Shown here: piece after piece, positions 8,847 to 11,068 of the stretch
Layout: each line of letters starts with the position of its first letter
Numbering within the stretch: position 1 is the first letter of the stretch
DNA from: Eimeria necatrix
Lineage: Eukaryota; Apicomplexa; Conoidasida; Eucoccidiorida; Eimeriidae
Length of the DNA: 11,068 nt
Assembly: GCF_000499385.1 (NCBI RefSeq)
Contig: NW_013651891.1
Coordinates: forward strand, 1-11,068
Direction: 5' to 3'
Program-made: the position numbers and the translations under genes
The notes under the pieces: model-generated
Databases searched by the model: none
What the model was told of the DNA's origin: nothing
What the model saw: only the letters and a program-made list of their open reading frames with translations

Positions 8847-10209
8847 GAATGCACTGTTGCGTGTACTCGTTGTGCGTGATTGTAGGCAACAGAGCGAGCC
8901 AGCGCATGCCCCTGAGTGCACAGGACAGAACGGCCTTGGAGAAGCAAGCCTCGATACTGGTCACGAGAACAACTGGAAGAAAGGTCTCACCCAGACTGCA
9001 GATGACAATATCCGCCTTGGCAGCTTACGTGTCTTGCGGCATGTACGCCGTGAGCCGTCATTAAAATCATTTTCCTGCTTTGTAAATAATTGCCTCACAG
9101 TTGTTCCCGAGACCTTCAGTTCATCACCTAGGTGTCTGCTGCCAAGTATGTGTTTCAGTACGACAAAACCTGAACTGGAACGCTCCTAGCGAGCAACTCT
9201 GTTCAGAACCACCAACGTATCCGCGCGGGCATTTTGGACAGAGCACCGCCCTCGCCTCATATTCAAATACACACACAAAGGAAAAGTGCTACCCAGACAC
9301 GAAACATCCGAACGGAATTTACTTCGCGCTGATACGTCTCCTGCCCTCCAGATATGCCTTCAAATGCGCAGTCGTCGTGAGGCCAATGCACATTTGCCGA
9401 GCCTGTAATTACATATTGGCTGCGCGTAACACAAACGCAAGGAGACCTCACGGAAAAGCCCCGGCATGTCAGACCGCTGCTAGGAAATCTTACTCTAAAC
9501 CACTCTCACTCACGACACCCACTACCCACCATGGCGACGTTCCAGCGTGTCGTCGTGAGACGGTCCCTCAATTTTGCCAACTCGCCTTCCCGACAAAAGC
9601 GCGGCAATCACACGACTGAAAAAATCGCGGTTCACTCGTCCATGCCCGCGCAACATGATGCATAGGCATGACGCAAGCTCTACGTGTGAACCATTGTGTA
9701 AACGACAGCGCTTTCATCCCAGGTCCACTTTGCATTTTAACGAGCTTCAATGGCGGAGCGCGTTGAATGCTCGTTTCTGGGACGTCGTACTGCTCGCAAT
9801 GTTCGAAAGTCATGACACGGCGGCTTCGCTTCAACGAACGCACTTTCTGAGAACACGCAATGCACGCCCTCCATATTTCTGCGAGCTCAACCGCAAAGCA
9901 ACAATTAATGCTAAAGTGTAAGCACGTCGCTTTGTATGATAGCACACGCCACAACCACACGCCGTTACCACTAGCTATGCGAAGCTTCACATTTCCCTGA
10001 AGAACCTATTGCACCATGATTGACCTCTTCTGACCAAATACATTGCTACGCTAGCCGCAATAGGATCATCAACTGACAACACGTCTGTCGTTAAAATGTT
10101 AGTATACAAGCCTCACTAACGGAAAGCAACTACTTAGGCTGCACATTCCAGCATGTCCATATGTGTCAACTGGCAACAGAACTTGTGTTTCCAGCGACGG
10201 CAAGCATGA
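8847..10209. other. A/C-rich spacer between repeat copies, no supported gene
   Basis: The + strand is markedly richer in A and C than in G and T over parts of this interval. For example, bases 9241-9300 hold 22 A, 21 C, 9 G and 8 T. This skew removes stop codons and explains the rather long frames at 9101-9619 (+, 172 codons), 9574-9921 (+) and 9568-9990 (minus), none of which resembles a known protein. The interval also holds one hairpin at 9739-9775. Confidence 0.45.
9739..9775. repeat. Imperfect inverted repeat (hairpin), 12-bp stem
   Basis: AACGAGCTTCAA at 9739-9750 is the reverse complement of TTGAA (9763-9767) followed, after one bulged T at 9768, by GCTCGTT (9769-9775). The loop is 12 nt and G/C-rich. 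No T-run follows, so it is not a bacterial-type terminator. It may be a cruciform-prone site or a protein-binding dyad. Confidence 0.6.
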
Positions 10210-10545
10210 ACATTTCGAGACATGACGGCCCAAGCCATTTCCCAAAACCTCTCCTTCTCTACCGACACCTACTCCCTGCCAAGTCATGCCCTCGGATTTA
10301 CCACGTGCATTGCGCGTGCACTGCCAAACATGACGCGGACTATGTACCAGGAGCTCATCACTGCCGGCACTATGCCTTGTGCTTCCTCACAATGGCCTTG
10401 CAACGGGCTGACGAAAAAATGTATAGACGATTACGAAACTGAGACAAAGCGTGGCGTGAACTTGCAAGCGCCTCGCTCCCCACAACTGCATGCATCCCAT
10501 CCCATCGCTTCAAGTGCTAAGCTTCCTTTCCCAATATGCACGTGA
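10210..10545 (+). CDS. Candidate coding segment with G/C-rich third positions
   Basis: The frame is open from 10210, after TGA at 10207-10209, to TGA at 10543-10545. The first ATG is at 10222. Codons in the first two thirds favour C or G at the third position more than the surrounding DNA does, and the translation has a balanced make-up with several Cys, a Ser/Thr-rich start and an acidic Asp-Asp-Tyr-Glu stretch near residues 69-72. I recognise no family. A second + frame (10161-10442) overlaps it and also looks fairly well composed, so the bias may come from the local C-rich strand. A TTTCCAG acceptor-like site ends at 10194, but joining there would meet the TGA at 10207. Confidence 0.22.
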   Translation, partial: TFRDMTAQAISQNLSFSTDTYSLPSHALGFTTCIARALPNMTRTMYQELITAGTMPCASSQWPCNGLTKKCIDDYETETKRGVNLQAPRSPQLHASHPIASSAKLPFPICT

Positions 10546-10585
10546 TGACATCCGCTCAATGGCGGAAGACACGATACGGCCCACC

Positions 10586-11068
10586 CACTTGCAGTCTTCC
10601 AAAGGCTGCCGCCCGCACATCTTTCCTAATTGCCAAGTTCAAGGGCTTCTTTCCTTCCCTTCCCATTTGCTTTACTCGACTTTCTCTATTGTATATTTGC
10701 ACCCTGAAGGGCGAAGCGACCAACAGCCAAATAATGTAGCGACCATAAACAGGCATGTAGCTGGACTCACTCCAACATCTATTGCAAGGCAAAGGAGGCA
10801 CAAGTGCTGCTCAACAAACGTACCAAAGACCTGCACGCAACCCTAAAGAGCGAGCGGCAAATGAACAAAACATATTCCCCAACTCTGCGACGCCCTAAAC
10901 CGCTTGCAGACACCTTGTGAAAGTTGCGCGTACTCCCTTCAACATCGGTTCATTCTCCGGACAACACGCGTCGCAGTTGCTCCGCGAAACTCGAGTGCAA
11001 TGCATAAAGAGTCCCACGTAAAAACGTCGGCGTTGCGGCGCATCGTGCAACTGACATGACGGTGTGAC
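10586..11068 (+). repeat. Direct repeat, right copy, cut by window end
   Basis: This is the partner of 8364-8846 and matches it base for base in length. The segment 10586-10746 carries all 13 clustered differences and 10747-11068 only two. Alignment is still perfect at the last base, so the repeat continues outside the window. Its pyrimidine tract is at 10646-10668 and its copy of the short minus-strand frame at 10686-10766. At three sites where it differs from the left copy (8433, 8488 and 8524 in left-copy numbering) it agrees with the inverted copy, which suggests the left copy, or its source, carries the derived bases there. Confidence 0.95.

Noticed and set aside
9101..9990. 172-codon + frame (9101-9619) and 140-codon minus frame (9568-9990)
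   Set aside because: Both lie in A/C-skewed DNA that lacks stop codons, and neither translation has a recognisable domain or even composition.
832..10937. The 10-mer GCGTACTCCC at 832, 2011, 8706 and 10928
   Set aside because: The last two are the same repeat. Flanks of the other sites do not align, and a 10-mer seen three times independently is plausible by chance in 11 kb.
8364..11068. Direct copies as the two LTRs of a short LTR retrotransposon
   Set aside because: The left edge does not begin with TG, no polypurine tract or primer-binding site could be placed, the uneven identity along the repeat is unlike paired LTRs, and a separate inverted fragment exists. Not excluded, since the right end is off the window.
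1..11068. tRNA, rRNA, CRISPR array or bacterial operon
   Set aside because: No paired A/B-box-like tRNA motifs, no regularly spaced repeats and no ribosome-binding-site-led long frames were seen.

Overview
This window looks like eukaryotic nuclear DNA, most likely from an invertebrate. It has no closely packed long ORFs, no Shine-Dalgarno-led genes and no bacterial or phage gene families. Open frames are short and scattered on both strands. GC is moderate, CpG dinucleotides are common rather than depleted, and several splice-acceptor-like and AATAAA-like signals sit beside short open frames. An arthropod such as a tick would fit, but that is an impression and not shown by any gene. I recognised no protein family, so every coding call is a low-confidence candidate exon or remnant.

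Layout. 1-749: nothing supported. 750-1376: the longest open frame (208 codons), of doubtful coding status. 1377-2697: mostly unexplained, with a weak candidate exon ending at a GTAAG donor-like site near 2177. 2698-3286: the best candidate coding remnant in the left half, two overlapping open frames with a strong acceptor-like tract at 2953-2971. 3287-6024: no supported feature. 6025-6333: a candidate 3'-terminal exon followed 10 bases later by AATAAA. 6334-8084: no gene, one tiny tandem repeat.

The right quarter holds the clearest structure. A direct repeat of at least 483 bp occurs at 8364-8846 and 10586-11068, exactly 2,222 bp apart, with no indels and running off the window. It is a mosaic: the first 161 bp differ at 13 sites and the next 322 bp at only 2. 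A third, inverted copy of 121 bp (8085-8205) matches only the diverged part and stops one base beyond the point where the identity changes. On one strand the three copies share a short reading frame, a TAG stop in the same place and a splice-acceptor-like tract, so the shared module may descend from an exon edge.

Between the direct copies lie DNA rich in A and C on the + strand, a 12-bp-stem hairpin (9739-9775) and a candidate coding segment with G/C-rich third codon positions (10210-10545). No working pathway or operon can be inferred. The most interesting object is the modular repeat.
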